From Shewanella inventionis (lineage in GTDB: Bacteria; Pseudomonadota; Gammaproteobacteria; Enterobacterales; Shewanellaceae), in NCBI RefSeq assembly GCF_014641855.1, contig NZ_BMII01000037.1, positions 1 through 46,512 of the forward strand: a stretch of 46,512 nt of DNA, written 5' to 3'. This document shows, piece after piece, positions 8,675 to 16,543 of this stretch (the stretch's first letter is position 1; the number at the start of each line of letters is the position of its first letter). A model generated the notes under the pieces. That model had not been told where the DNA came from. It saw only the letters and a list, made by a program, of their open reading frames with translations, and did no database searches. The translations under genes were made by a program, and so were the position numbers.

Positions 8675-9165
8675 ACCCAAGAAGAAAGAAACGTCTTACA
8701 TTAGCCGTTGCGCTAATTGCAGGTGTTGCTGCAGTTGCGTCATTGCTCTTGTACGCATTAAATTCAAATCTGAATTTGTTTTATACACCTTATGAAATAG
8801 TTAACGGTAAAAACGATACAGGTGTCATGCCAGAAGTTGGCCAGCGCATTCGTGTCGGTGGTATGGTTACGGTTGGATCAATGAAACGAGACCCAAATAG
8901 TTTACATGTAGAATTTGCCGTTCACGATTCAGCCGGTGGCGAAATTATTGTGACTTATGATGACCTATTACCGGACCTATTCCGTGAAGGGCAAGGAATT
9001 GTTGCCCAAGGGGTTTTAGTTGAATCAGGGAAATTAGAAGCAAGTGAAGTACTTGCTAAGCATGATGAAAACTATATGCCTCCTGAGGTTGCTGAAGCTA
9101 TGGGGCAAAAACACGAAAAGTTAGACTACTCAGAGCAGAAACCATCTGAAGGTTATCAATACTAA
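8671..9165 (+). CDS. ccmE: Periplasmic heme chaperone CcmE
   Basis: 164 residues. Basic N-terminus and membrane anchor (about 9-29), then an OB-fold beta-barrel domain. The covalent heme-binding histidine is His131 in LAKHDENY, with the conserved Tyr135 nearby. CcmE receives heme from CcmC and delivers it to CcmF. Last gene of ccmABCDE; a hairpin terminator follows at 9191-9216. Confidence 0.95.
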   Translation: MNPRRKKRLTLAVALIAGVAAVASLLLYALNSNLNLFYTPYEIVNGKNDTGVMPEVGQRIRVGGMVTVGSMKRDPNSLHVEFAVHDSAGGEIIVTYDDLLPDLFREGQGIVAQGVLVESGKLEASEVLAKHDENYMPPEVAEAMGQKHEKLDYSEQKPSEGYQY

Positions 9166-9190
9166 TATCGCCAACATCTAAATGACCTCT

Positions 9191-9216
9191 AAATGCCAAT
9201 CACTTGATTGGCATTT
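9191..9216 (+). terminator. Terminator of ccmABCDE
   Basis: Perfect 11-bp inverted repeat (AAATGCCAATC with GATTGGCATTT) around a 4-nt loop, 25 nt after the ccmE stop. The T-run after it is short (TTTT). Confidence 0.65.
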
Positions 9217-9221
9217 TCATA

Positions 9222-9330
9222 TCTGCTTGTCTGCTTGTCTGCTTGTCTGCTTGTCTGCTTGTCTGCTTGTCTGCTTGTCTGCTTGTCTGCTTGTCTGCTT
9301 GTCTGCTTGTCTGCTTGTCTGCTTGTCTGC
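9222..9330. repeat. 8-bp tandem repeat (TCTGCTTG), about 13.6 copies
   Basis: 109 nt of uninterrupted, exact repeats of TCTGCTTG: thirteen full copies plus TCTGC. It lies in noncoding DNA just after the ccmABCDE terminator, so copy-number change would not alter a reading frame. Exact octamer arrays arise and vary by polymerase slippage, and this has the look of a VNTR locus. Confidence 0.95.
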
Positions 9331-9371
9331 AAAACGATAATAAAGCCGCTAATAAAAAAGTGAAATAAACT

Positions 9372-9538
9372 ATGTTGTAATTACAATAAGGATAAATAAG
9401 CGATCTGAGATTGCATGGGAAAAATCACTTAAAATAAAGCAGAACTTACAACGAGCAAGTTGTTCTTTCAAAATTGCTAACGAGTTGTAATCGGTTTTAA
9501 CCAGTAAAATAATCACATTGTTGTGCTGATTGGCATAA
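9372..9538. repeat. Dispersed repeat, copy A
   Basis: About 165 nt that aligns by eye, in the same orientation and with small gaps, to 45820-45987. The best-matched part covers 9499-9538 (ttaaccagtaa, then atcac, then tgattggcataa). A 77-codon ORF on the minus strand (9370-9603) spans copy A; the corresponding frame in copy B keeps similar residues, for example FCFILSDF against FCLILCDL. The family is not one I can name. It could be a degenerate mobile or small-ORF repeat. Confidence 0.55.
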
Positions 9539-9635
9539 CTATAACAGTGTGTGTAGTACGTATAAGGCAGTAGCAAACACAAGGCAAACAAATTATACGG
9601 CACTAAATAAGCAACAAGGGTAGGAACGATATTTT

Positions 9636-9809
9636 GTGTGTATTATCAGTCTAATACTAAACAATGGATCAATGTTAGATTTCAAACTTACCATTACAAA
9701 TGATGAACTCTTTACACAACTTGTCGAACTCTCACCTGTTTGCAATGACTTAGATGTAGTCATAACAGCTGTAATTAGGTTAGTTGCATGCATGAAAGGA
9801 AAAACTTAG
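9636..9809 (+). CDS. Possible small ORF of 45-57 codons, unknown
   Basis: Starts at GTG 9636 (57 residues, AGGAACG about 8 nt upstream) or ATG 9672 (45 residues, no clear Shine-Dalgarno). The product contains MLDFKLTITNDELFTQLVEL and ends in a hydrophobic, Cys-containing stretch (DVVITAVIRLVACMKGKT). Composition looks protein-like, but there is no recognised domain, and the setting is a repeat-rich gap. It may be a gene fragment or chance. Confidence 0.2.
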   Translation: MCIISLILNNGSMLDFKLTITNDELFTQLVELSPVCNDLDVVITAVIRLVACMKGKT

Positions 9810-9975
9810 CTAAGGCTTTCTAAATTTACAGTGATGTAGATACAACACTAAAGCGGTATAAAGCACTGTGTAATCAAATGGCGCCCACCAGATGGATTCG
9901 AATAAAAATGAATATAAAATCTAAGACTAATAAACGCCAATCATAATATTGATGATCAACAAGGCTAGAAATAAG
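9810..9975. other. Noncoding spacer upstream of the alpha-operon terminator
   Basis: AT-rich sequence with no ORF, promoter or hairpin I can support. Confidence 0.4.
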
Positions 9976-9978
9976 CAT

Positions 9979-10007
9979 AAAAAAACCGAGCCTAAGCTCG
10001 GTTTTTA
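9979..10007 (-). terminator. Alpha operon terminator
   Basis: Stem ACCGAGC with GCTCGGT around CTAA, flanked by an A-run and a T-run, so it can work in both directions. It lies 17 nt after the rplQ stop. Confidence 0.85.
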
Positions 10008-10023
10008 ATTGAGTAATTAGAAA

Positions 10024-10419
10024 TTACTCTGCAGCTTCAACTTCTACAGCTTCAGCAGCTTCAGGGCGTCCTACTAACTCGATGTAAGCCATTGGGGCTT
10101 TATCACCGGCACGTAGACCGCACTTAAGAATACGGGTATATCCACCAGGACGTTCCTGGAAGCGTGGACCCAATTCAGTAAATAACTTACCTACAACTTC
10201 AGCGTCGCGGGTACGAGCGAAAGCTAAACGGCGATTTGCAACGCTGTCTACTTTAGCTAGTGTTATTAGAGGCTCAACAACGCGACGCAGTTCTTTCGCT
10301 TTAACAGTAGTTGTCTTGATAATCTCATGACGAACTATTGAACAAGCCATGTTACGGAACATAGCTTGACGGTGACTGCTGTTGCGGTTTAGTTGACGAC
10401 CACTCTTACGATGGCGCAT
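10024..10419 (-). CDS. rplQ: 50S ribosomal protein L17
   Basis: 131 residues, beginning MRHRKSGRQLNRNSSHRQ as in the family. L17 sits near the peptide exit tunnel of the large subunit. The C-terminal tail is Ala/Glu-rich (AAEAVEVEAAE), beyond the conserved core, and similar tails occur in relatives. Last gene of the alpha operon, 40 nt after rpoA, followed by a strong terminator. Confidence 0.97.
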   Translation of the reverse strand: MRHRKSGRQLNRNSSHRQAMFRNMACSIVRHEIIKTTTVKAKELRRVVEPLITLAKVDSVANRRLAFARTRDAEVVGKLFTELGPRFQERPGGYTRILKCGLRAGDKAPMAYIELVGRPEAAEAVEVEAAE

Positions 10420-10459
10420 GACCTAATCCTTATAACCTAAATCTGTACTAACCTGAGAC

Positions 10460-11449
10460 TTATAGGTCGTCTGCTAAACTAGCCGGTGGCCAGTTTTCTA
10501 GACGCATACCTAACGACAGTCCGCGAGATGCTAAAACGTCCTTGATTTCAGTAAGAGACTTCTTACCTAAATTAGGGGTCTTAAGTAACTCAACTTCAGT
10601 GCGTTGTACAAGATCTCCGATGTAATGAATCGCTTCGGCTTTTAAACAGTTAGCCGAACGTACAGTTAGCTCTAAATCGTCGACAGGACGCAGCAAAATC
10701 GGATCAAACTCCGGTTTCTCTTCTACAACAGCCTGCTCAGTAACATCACGAAGCTCAACAAACGCATCTAGCTGTTCAGCTAAAATTGTTGCAGAACGAC
10801 GAATTGCTTCCTCAGGATCGATAGTACCATTTGTGGTCATATCAATCACAAGTTTATCTAAGTCAGTGCGCTGTTCTACACGAGCAGCTTCTACATTATA
10901 TGCAATGCGAGCTACAGGCGAGAATGAAGCATCAACCAACAGGCGACCAATCGGGCGATCGTCGTCTTCAGTTTGTGCACGAGCCGAAGCTGGCACATAA
11001 CCACGACCACGCTCAACGCGGATACGCATGCTGATATCATTATTACCAGTCAAGTGACAGATAACATGATCAGGATTCATAATGGTAACATCACCATCAT
11101 GTGTGATATCTGCTGCTGTAACAGGGCCTGTGCCGGACTTGCTTAATGTAAGCAAAGCCTCGTCTTTACCCTCGATAGTCACTGCTAATCCCTTAAGATT
11201 AAGCAATATCTCAAGGATATCTTCTTGTACGCCTTCCTTACTGCTGTACTCATGCAGTACGCCGTCAATTTCGACTTCAGTAACTGCACAGCCAGGCATA
11301 GACGACAATAGGATGCGACGCAACGCGTTACCTAAGGTATGGCCAAAACCACGTTCGAGTGGCTCTAGTGTAACTTTGGCGCGAGTTGAATTAACCTGCT
11401 CAATATCAACGAGACGCGGTTTAAGAAATTCTGTAACAGAACCCTGCAT
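10460..11449 (-). CDS. rpoA: RNA polymerase subunit alpha
   Basis: 329 residues, same length as E. coli RpoA. The N-terminal dimerisation domain (about 1-235) includes the GFGHTLGNALRRILLSSMPG segment that nucleates beta/beta' assembly. After a linker, the C-terminal domain (about 250-329) carries the helix-hairpin-helix NLGKKSLTEIKDVLASRGL used for UP-element and activator contacts. It lies between rpsD and rplQ in the standard alpha operon order. Confidence 0.98.
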   Translation of the reverse strand: MQGSVTEFLKPRLVDIEQVNSTRAKVTLEPLERGFGHTLGNALRRILLSSMPGCAVTEVEIDGVLHEYSSKEGVQEDILEILLNLKGLAVTIEGKDEALLTLSKSGTGPVTAADITHDGDVTIMNPDHVICHLTGNNDISMRIRVERGRGYVPASARAQTEDDDRPIGRLLVDASFSPVARIAYNVEAARVEQRTDLDKLVIDMTTNGTIDPEEAIRRSATILAEQLDAFVELRDVTEQAVVEEKPEFDPILLRPVDDLELTVRSANCLKAEAIHYIGDLVQRTEVELLKTPNLGKKSLTEIKDVLASRGLSLGMRLENWPPASLADDL

Positions 11450-11473
11450 TGTGTCCTCTCTTGTTTGTTAGCT

Positions 11474-12094
11474 TTACTTAGAGTAAAGCTCGACGATCAG
11501 CTGTTCGTTAATATCCGCAGACAAATCGCTACGTTCTGGAATACGCTTGAAAGCACCTTCCATTTTCGCACTGTCGACTTCTACCCATGTAGGCTTTTCG
11601 CGTTGACCAGCCACTTCTAAAGCCGCTTTAATACGAGCTTGAGTGCGTGACTTTTCACGGATGCTTACAACATCATTCGCAGACACTTTGAATGACGGAA
11701 TGTTAACAACACGACCGTTAACCATAACTGATTTATGGCTTACTAGCTGACGTGATTCTGCACGTGTAGAACCGAAACCCATACGATAAACAACGTTATC
11801 TAGGCGGACTTCTAAAAGTTGTAATAGGTTTTCACCAGTATTACCTTTTAAGCGTGCTGCTTCTTTGTAGTAGTTACGGAATTGCTTTTCTAGCACACCG
11901 TAAATACGACGAACTTTTTGTTTCTCGCGTAGCTGTAAACCGTACTCTGACAAACGTGGCTTACGAGCGCCATGTTGTCCAGGTGCAGCTTCTAGCTTAC
12001 ACTTCGAATCGATTGCTCTCACACCGCTTTTTAGGAAAAGGTCTGTACCTTCTCTGCGGCTGAGCTTGAGCTTAGGACCCAAGTATCTTGCCAT
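11474..12094 (-). CDS. rpsD: 30S ribosomal protein S4
   Basis: 206 residues: N-terminal rRNA-binding part starting MARYLGPKLKLSRREGTDL, and an S4 RNA-binding fold at about 95-155 (RLDNVVYRMGFGSTRAESRQ). S4 is a primary 16S binder that nucleates 30S assembly, and in gammaproteobacteria represses its own operon by binding the rpsM leader pseudoknot. Confidence 0.98.
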   Translation of the reverse strand: MARYLGPKLKLSRREGTDLFLKSGVRAIDSKCKLEAAPGQHGARKPRLSEYGLQLREKQKVRRIYGVLEKQFRNYYKEAARLKGNTGENLLQLLEVRLDNVVYRMGFGSTRAESRQLVSHKSVMVNGRVVNIPSFKVSANDVVSIREKSRTQARIKAALEVAGQREKPTWVEVDSAKMEGAFKRIPERSDLSADINEQLIVELYSK

Positions 12095-12126
12095 GATCTT
12101 TCTCCAACTATCCTATATACGCAGTG

Positions 12127-12519
12127 TTATACACGACGTTTTTTAGGTGGACGACAGCCATTATGAGGGATAGGCGTCACATCGGTAATGTTAGTAATTT
12201 TATAACCAACAGCGTTCAGCGCACGAATGGCTGATTCACGACCTGGACCTGGACCCTTCACGAAAACTTCAAGGTTTTTAACACCGTAGTCTTGAGCAGC
12301 AATACCTGCACGCTCAGCAGCAACCTGTGCAGCGAATGGTGTTGATTTACGTGAACCACGGAAACCAGAACCACCTGAGGTAGCCCATGACAACGCATTA
12401 CCTTGACGATCTGTAATGGTGACAATTGTGTTGTTGAAAGACGCATGGATATGAGCCATGCCATCTGCAACCTGTTTACGTACGCGCTTACGCGGAGAAC
12501 GTGACGGAACTTTAGCCAT
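12127..12519 (-). CDS. rpsK: 30S ribosomal protein S11
   Basis: 130 residues with conserved GVKNLEVFVKGPGPGRESAI and the C-terminal PIPHNGCRPPKKRRV. S11 forms part of the 30S platform near the E site. 17 nt after rpsM and 32 nt before rpsD in the alpha operon. Confidence 0.98.
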   Translation of the reverse strand: MAKVPSRSPRKRVRKQVADGMAHIHASFNNTIVTITDRQGNALSWATSGGSGFRGSRKSTPFAAQVAAERAGIAAQDYGVKNLEVFVKGPGPGRESAIRALNAVGYKITNITDVTPIPHNGCRPPKKRRV

Positions 12520-12536
12520 TGTGGTTTACCTTCCCG

Positions 12537-12893
12537 TTACTTTCTGATTGGTTTACGTGGACCTTTACGCGTGCGCGCATTGGTCTTAGTACGTTGCCCA
12601 CGAAGAGGCAGGCTACGACGATGGCGGAGACCACGATAACAACCAAGGTCCATAAGACGCTTGATGTTCATTGAAATCTCACGACGCAAGTCACCTTCTA
12701 CAGTGTATTTGGCGACTTCTTCGCGTAGGATATCTATTTGAGCTTCGCTCAATTCCTTGATCTTAGCGTCTTCAGCAATTGACGTAGATGCGCAGATTGC
12801 TCTAGCGCGTGTACGACCAATACCAAAGATTGCAGTCAATGCAATGACTGTGTGCTTTTGATCAGGAATGTTAATGCCAGCGATACGGGCCAC
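12537..12893 (-). CDS. rpsM: 30S ribosomal protein S13
   Basis: 118 residues from a GTG start at 12893, preceded by AAGGAGTGCATA. A longer frame runs upstream, but the conserved protein starts at ARIAGINIPD, and E. coli rpsM also uses GTG. S13 is in the 30S head and contacts the P-site tRNA through its basic tail (RGQRTKTNARTRKGPRKPIR). First gene of the alpha operon. Confidence 0.97.
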   Translation of the reverse strand: MARIAGINIPDQKHTVIALTAIFGIGRTRARAICASTSIAEDAKIKELSEAQIDILREEVAKYTVEGDLRREISMNIKRLMDLGCYRGLRHRRSLPLRGQRTKTNARTRKGPRKPIRK

Positions 12894-12936
12894 TATGCAC
12901 TCCTTAAAGTTAAAGGCCATCTGCGAAAAGCCCGAA
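12894..12936 (-). promoter_or_regulatory. Alpha operon leader, candidate S4-binding pseudoknot
   Basis: The short leader between the alpha promoter and rpsM contains GGGCTTTTCGCAGATGGC followed by AAGGAGTGCATAGTG. This resembles the enterobacterial alpha-RBS pseudoknot that S4 binds to block rpsM translation. Assignment is by resemblance and position; I did not fold it. Confidence 0.5.
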
Positions 12937-12965
12937 AGGATACTCGACAGACGACAGATTTGCAA
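12937..12965 (-). promoter_or_regulatory. Alpha operon promoter
   Basis: Minus strand: -35 TTGCAA (12960-12965), 17-nt spacer, -10 TATCCT (12937-12942). It lies between the end of the spc operon (rpmJ) and rpsM. Confidence 0.6.
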
Positions 12966-12973
12966 ACAATATT

Positions 12974-13001
12974 TTTGGTCAGCCCATTATTGAGCTGACC
13001 A
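12974..13001 (-). terminator. Hairpin after rpmJ, spc operon terminator or attenuator
   Basis: TTTGGTCAGC pairs with GCTGACCAAA around a 9-nt loop, 10 nt after the rpmJ stop. The downstream T-run is broken (aaatattg on the RNA strand), so read-through into the alpha operon is likely. Confidence 0.6.
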
Positions 13002-13011
13002 AACTTCTTTC

Positions 13012-13125
13012 TTAGCCTTGACGCTGTTTGTGTTTTGGTTCAACACAGATAACGCGCACAACGCCACTACGCTTGACGATCTTGCAATTACGGCAGATCT
13101 TCTTCACGGAAGCTCGAACTTTCAT
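13012..13125 (-). CDS. rpmJ: 50S ribosomal protein L36
   Basis: 37 residues: MKVRASVKKICRNCKIVKRS, then GVVRVICVEPKHKQRQG. It keeps the zinc-binding set Cys11, Cys14, Cys27 and His32, so this is the Zn-containing paralogue type. An ATG five bases upstream is followed at once by a stop, which fixes the start. Small large-subunit protein; it sits between secY and the alpha operon, as in E. coli. Confidence 0.96.
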   Translation of the reverse strand: MKVRASVKKICRNCKIVKRSGVVRVICVEPKHKQRQG

Positions 13126-13148
13126 TTCATCACTCCGTCAAAGTAATC

Positions 13149-14489
13149 TTATTTACCAAAGCGATCTAAGTTTGCTTTGTTCACAAGATTAGCTTTCTTC
13201 ATCACAGACTCATATTGATGAGACATCATATGGGTCTGAACCTGAGCCATGAAGTCCATGATTACGACTACAATAATTAGTAGTGAAGTACCGCCAAAAT
13301 AGAACTGTACTTTCCACGCAATTAACATGAACTCCGGAATTAAGCAGATAAAGGTAATATATAACGCACCCGCTAAGGTTAAACGTGTCATTACTTTATC
13401 TATGTAACGCGAAGTCTGTTCTCCGGGACGGATCCCAGGAATGAATGCACCACTCTTTTTCAAATTATCCGCTGTTTCGCGTGGATTGAAAACCAACGCA
13501 GTATAGAAGAAACAGAAAAAGATAATTGCTGTCGCGTACAATAATGAATACAGCGGTTGTCCTGGTGACACAGCTAAAGCGAAATCGCTTAACCATGACA
13601 TGGACTCATTTTGACCAAACCACTGAGCCAGTGTGCCTGGAAACAAAATAATGCTGGACGCAAAAATTGGTGGAATCACACCTGCCATGTTCACTTTTAA
13701 CGGTAAGTGAGTGCTTTGCGCTGCAAAAACCTTACGGCCTTGTTGACGCTTAGCGTAGTTAACGACGATACGACGTTGACCACGTTCCACAAATACCACT
13801 AAATAAGTTACTGCAAATACGATAACCGCGAGCAACAGTAGTACCAATACATTCATGTCACCTTGACGCGCTTGCTCGGCTGTTGAGCCGATAGCCGACG
13901 GTAAACCTGCAACGATACCTGCGAAAATTAAAATCGAAATACCATTACCAATACCGCGTTCGGTAATCTGTTCGCCTAGCCACATAAGGAACATAGTTCC
14001 GGTAACCAAACTCACAACAGCAACAAAGTAAAAACCAAATCCTGGGTTGGCAACTAGGCCAGGCATAAGATTTGGTAAACCTGTTGCAATACCGACAGAT
14101 TGCAATGTACCCAACACAAGTGTGCCGTATCTTGTATATTGACTTATTTTTTTACGCCCTGACTCGCCTTCTTTTTTCAATTCAGCAAGTGCAGGATGCA
14201 CAACAGTCAACAACTGCATAATAATCGATGCCGAAATATACGGCATGATACCTAATGCGAAGATAGAGGCACGCTCTAAAGCACCACCCGAGAACATGTT
14301 AAACATGCCAAGGATGGTATCTTTTTGCTGAGCAAAAAGCTCTGCTAATACAGCAGCGTCAATACCAGGAATTGGCACGAACGAACCGGCTCTAAAGACG
14401 ATAATCGCACCAATCACGAACAGAAGGCGAGTTTTCAATTCTGATAAACCACCTTTCGCGCTTTTTAAATCAAGTCCTGGTTTTGCCAT
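13149..14489 (-). CDS. secY: Preprotein translocase subunit SecY
   Basis: 446 residues from MAKPGLDL at 14489; 18 more in-frame codons upstream would run into rplO and are rejected. Ten transmembrane helices are expected; conserved pieces include FVPIPGID and QQGRKVFAAQSTHLPLKVN. SecY is the channel pore of the Sec translocon and works with SecE, whose gene is at 39984-40355. It lies 7 nt after rplO in the spc operon. Confidence 0.97.
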   Translation of the reverse strand: MAKPGLDLKSAKGGLSELKTRLLFVIGAIIVFRAGSFVPIPGIDAAVLAELFAQQKDTILGMFNMFSGGALERASIFALGIMPYISASIIMQLLTVVHPALAELKKEGESGRKKISQYTRYGTLVLGTLQSVGIATGLPNLMPGLVANPGFGFYFVAVVSLVTGTMFLMWLGEQITERGIGNGISILIFAGIVAGLPSAIGSTAEQARQGDMNVLVLLLLAVIVFAVTYLVVFVERGQRRIVVNYAKRQQGRKVFAAQSTHLPLKVNMAGVIPPIFASSIILFPGTLAQWFGQNESMSWLSDFALAVSPGQPLYSLLYATAIIFFCFFYTALVFNPRETADNLKKSGAFIPGIRPGEQTSRYIDKVMTRLTLAGALYITFICLIPEFMLIAWKVQFYFGGTSLLIIVVVIMDFMAQVQTHMMSHQYESVMKKANLVNKANLDRFGK

Positions 14490-14496
14490 CGACGTA

Positions 14497-14931
14497 TTAT
14501 TCCTCGATCTTGCCACCGGCAGCTTCAATAGCTGCACGAGCACCTTTGGTTACCTTCAGACCTTTTACAGTCACTGGGCGGTCAATGGTACCTGAAAGAA
14601 CGATTTTCGCAAACTGGATGTTGCGAGTAATAACGTTCGCATCTTTCAGTGCATTCAAATCGACAACATCACCGTTAACTTTTGCTAGTTCGAGTAAACG
14701 AACTTCAGCTGATACCAAAGCACGACGCGAGGTAAAACCAAACTTAGGTAAACGGATCTTAAGTGGCATTTGACCACCCTCGAAGCCAGGGCGTACACCG
14801 CCACCGCTACGAGATTTCTGACCCTTGTGACCGCGACCTGCAGTCTTACCTAAACCTGAACCAATACCACGGCCTACACGCTTAGGAGCAGATTTAGAAC
14901 CTGCTGCTGGAGATAGAGTATTTAGACGCAT
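14497..14931 (-). CDS. rplO: 50S ribosomal protein L15
   Basis: 144 residues, with the glycine/basic N-terminal tail VGRGIGSGLGKTAGRGHKGQ that threads into 23S rRNA and a globular C-terminal domain. Late-assembling large-subunit protein. 4 nt after rpmD. Confidence 0.98.
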   Translation of the reverse strand: MRLNTLSPAAGSKSAPKRVGRGIGSGLGKTAGRGHKGQKSRSGGGVRPGFEGGQMPLKIRLPKFGFTSRRALVSAEVRLLELAKVNGDVVDLNALKDANVITRNIQFAKIVLSGTIDRPVTVKGLKVTKGARAAIEAAGGKIEE

Positions 14932-14935
14932 TATC

Positions 14936-15118
14936 TTATTCCTCCACCGAAACCATGTAGTACACCTTATTAATCATACCACGAACTGAAGGAGTATCTT
15001 CAAGCTCTACAGTGTGACCAATACGACGCAGACCTAAACCGGTTAGGGTTGCACGGTGTTTTGGTAAACGACCGATGCTGCTTTTAGTCTGTGTTACTTT
15101 TAAAGTTTTAGTAGCCAT
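14936..15118 (-). CDS. rpmD: 50S ribosomal protein L30
   Basis: 60 residues, the short bacterial form: TLKVTQTKSSIGRLPKHRAT, then LGLRRIGHTVELEDTPSVRG. Large-subunit protein, between rpsE and rplO in the spc operon. Confidence 0.97.
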   Translation of the reverse strand: MATKTLKVTQTKSSIGRLPKHRATLTGLGLRRIGHTVELEDTPSVRGMINKVYYMVSVEE

Positions 15119-15124
15119 GGTGCA

Positions 15125-15628
15125 TTACCCCCGAATTTCATCAACATTCAGGCCACGTTTTGCTGCGATTTGAGCTGGTGACTTCATGTGCACCAACGCA
15201 TCGACAGTTGCGCGAACGATGTTGATCGGGTTAGTAGAACCGTATGCTTTTGACAGAACGTTATGAACGCCTGCAACTTCTAATACGGCACGCATTGCGC
15301 CACCGGCAATAATACCGGTACCCTCTGATGCTGGTTGCATATAAACTTTAGAACCAGTATGGCGACCTTTAACTGGGTGATGCAGAGTACCTGCGTTCAA
15401 CTCCACGGTTACCATATTACGACGGGCTTTTTCCATTGCTTTTTGAATAGCAGCTGGAACTTCACGCGCTTTACCATAGCCATAGCCGATCTTACCGTTA
15501 CCGTCACCCACTACTGTTAGTGCTGTGAAGCTAAAGATACGACCGCCCTTAACTACTTTAGAAACACGATTAACTGCAATTAATTTCTCTTGCAGATCGT
15601 CTTTTTGCTGAGCTTCTAATTTAGCCAT
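15125..15628 (-). CDS. rpsE: 30S ribosomal protein S5
   Basis: 167 residues: N-terminal double-stranded RNA-binding-like domain (about 12-75, including VSKVVKGGRIFSFTALTVVG) and C-terminal domain (PASEGTGIIAGGAMRAVLEV). S5 helps decoding fidelity and mRNA helicase activity at the entry channel. 10 nt after rplR. Confidence 0.98.
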   Translation of the reverse strand: MAKLEAQQKDDLQEKLIAVNRVSKVVKGGRIFSFTALTVVGDGNGKIGYGYGKAREVPAAIQKAMEKARRNMVTVELNAGTLHHPVKGRHTGSKVYMQPASEGTGIIAGGAMRAVLEVAGVHNVLSKAYGSTNPINIVRATVDALVHMKSPAQIAAKRGLNVDEIRG

Positions 15629-15638
15629 TTATAACCCC

Positions 15639-15989
15639 TTAGAATTTCAGGCCAGCTTCACGAGCGGCATCTGCTAAAGCAGCTACACGACCGTGATACT
15701 TGAATCCAGAACGGTCGAACGCAACAACAGCTACGCCCTTCTCGATCGCACGCTCAGCAACAGTTTTACCCACTGCTTTAGCCGCATCTACGTTTCCGGT
15801 ACTCTTTAGTTGCTCTTTAACTGTTTTTTCAACAGTCGACGCAGCAGCTAACACCTTAAATTCAGGACTGATCACCTGAGCATAGATGTGACGCGGTGTA
15901 CGATGTACAACCAGACGGTTCACGCCTAGCTCTTGGATCTTCTTACGAGCACGCAAAGCGCGACGTAAGCGAGATGTTTTCTTATCCAT
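15639..15989 (-). CDS. rplR: 50S ribosomal protein L18
   Basis: 116 residues with a basic N-terminus (MDKKTSRLRRALRARKKI) and C-terminal FKYHGRVAALADAAREAGLKF. L18 binds 5S rRNA with L5 and brings it into the central protuberance. Confidence 0.98.
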   Translation of the reverse strand: MDKKTSRLRRALRARKKIQELGVNRLVVHRTPRHIYAQVISPEFKVLAAASTVEKTVKEQLKSTGNVDAAKAVGKTVAERAIEKGVAVVAFDRSGFKYHGRVAALADAAREAGLKF

Positions 15990-15999
15990 ATCGCGTTAC

Positions 16000-16533
16000 C
16001 TACTTCTTCTTAGCCTCTTTACGGCGTACAACTTCGTCGTCATAGCGAACACCTTTGCCTTTGTATGGCTCTGGTGGACGGTAACCACGAATGTTGGCTG
16101 CTGTTTGACCTACTAACTGCTTATCAACGCCTGTTAGGACGATTTCAGTTTGGTTAGGACATTCGGCAGTAACGCCTGCGGGTAGTTTATGTACCAACGG
16201 ATGTGAGAAACCTAAAGTTAAGTCTAAGTCGGTACCAACAATCTTTGCACGGTAACCAACGCCAACTAATTTTAATTTCTTCACAAAACCTTGTGATACA
16301 CCAACAACCATGTTGTTTACTAGTGCACGTGCAGTACCTGCCTGTGCCCAAGCGTCAACAGCGCCTTCGACAGGTAGAAACTTAATTTGTGCATCTTCGA
16401 TAACAACATTAACCGCATTGTTGATTACTCGAGTCAGACTTCCTTTACCGCCTTTGACGGTTAAAGCCTGTTCGTTTTTAGTCACCTCTACGCCAGCAGG
16501 GATAGTGACTGGTGCTTTTGCAACACGAGACAT
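16000..16533 (-). CDS. rplF: 50S ribosomal protein L6
   Basis: 177 residues; two similar alpha/beta domains, with the conserved C-terminal IRGYRPPEPYKGKGVRY. L6 binds 23S rRNA near the factor-binding site. 10 nt after rpsH. Confidence 0.98.
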   Translation of the reverse strand: MSRVAKAPVTIPAGVEVTKNEQALTVKGGKGSLTRVINNAVNVVIEDAQIKFLPVEGAVDAWAQAGTARALVNNMVVGVSQGFVKKLKLVGVGYRAKIVGTDLDLTLGFSHPLVHKLPAGVTAECPNQTEIVLTGVDKQLVGQTAANIRGYRPPEPYKGKGVRYDDEVVRRKEAKKK

Positions 16534-16543
16534 TACTAACTCC

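Noticed and set aside
9222..9330. Tandem array as a CRISPR
   Set aside because: Units are 8 bp and contiguous, with no spacers and no cas genes nearby.
12894..12965. Longer rpsM with 24 additional N-terminal residues
   Set aside because: The extension covers the alpha promoter and leader; the conserved protein starts at GTG 12893 with a good ribosome-binding site.
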